Part shown: piece after piece, positions 63,984 through 64,000 of the stretch
Numbering within the stretch: the stretch's first letter is position 1
How the letters are laid out: each line of letters opens with the position of its first letter
DNA from: Laburnicola sp. R22_1
Lineage: Eukaryota > Ascomycota > Dothideomycetes > Pleosporales > Didymosphaeriaceae
Assembly (NCBI GenBank): GCA_014281115.1
Contig: JACONQ010000002.1
Span: 992,001 to 1,056,000 of the forward strand
Direction: 5' to 3'
DNA: 64,000 nt
The notes under the pieces: generated by a model
What the model was told of the DNA's origin: nothing
Database searches by the model: none
The model's input: the letters and a program-made list of their open reading frames with translations, nothing else
Translations under genes and position numbers: made by a program

Positions 63984-64000
63984 ATTCCAAGCGGTTTGTC

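Overview
The window is nuclear DNA of a filamentous ascomycete, most likely a dothideomycete of the Pleosporales type. The evidence is short introns (about 45-80 bp, GT..AG), genes on both strands without operons, and fungal families: deuterolysin, ATG15, NSE1, a VPS9 exchange factor, PTH11/rhodopsin-like receptor, DUF7580 and DUF7730 proteins, and a C2H2/hydrolase/NACHT STAND protein. Transposons carry the C-to-T and G-to-A signature of RIP (repeat-induced point mutation), a pezizomycotine process. The species call is inference from family content.

Layout. 1-21.7 kb is an accessory, repeat-rich compartment. It holds the 3' end of an MFS transporter, an AT-rich block (about 2.1-5.4 kb) with a complete but dead pogo/Fot1-like transposon and several foldback repeats, a secreted deuterolysin, a tiny secreted cysteine-rich protein made of two copies of one module, two genes without recognisable family, a second dead pogo-like element ending 5 bp before the ATG of a decayed carboxylesterase, an old yellow enzyme, and an amidase pseudogene. 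21.7-30.2 kb carries a CorA-like channel and a head-to-head pair: a DUF7580 protein and a STAND/NLR-like protein whose Walker A loop looks destroyed. 31-47.9 kb is mostly conserved genes: PTH11-like receptor, F-box protein, ATG15, VPS9-domain GEF, a large coiled-coil protein and a Ser/Pro-rich protein with an in-frame stop. 48.8-51.0 kb is a dead MULE-like element with perfect 76-bp terminal repeats, inserted 221 bp upstream of a BTB protein gene. 53.5-64 kb holds a minisatellite-like repeat, a gutted MFS transporter, NSE1, a DUF7730 protein, more foldback repeats and a rhodanese-tyrosine phosphatase.

How parts relate. The housekeeping genes act in vacuolar lipid breakdown (ATG15), endosomal Rab5 activation (VPS9), SMC5/6 DNA repair (NSE1) and signalling (PTP). 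The left part looks like a fast-evolving compartment where secreted proteins lie among inactivated transposons and pseudogenes (esterase, amidase, MFS). The most unusual observations are the double-module cysteine-rich secreted protein with an intron at the same place in each module, a dispersed foldback repeat family with both paired and solitary arms, three transposons with intact terminal repeats but RIP-killed transposases, and the divergent DUF7580/STAND pair. All exon boundaries are my reading of splice motifs and frame, not transcript data.
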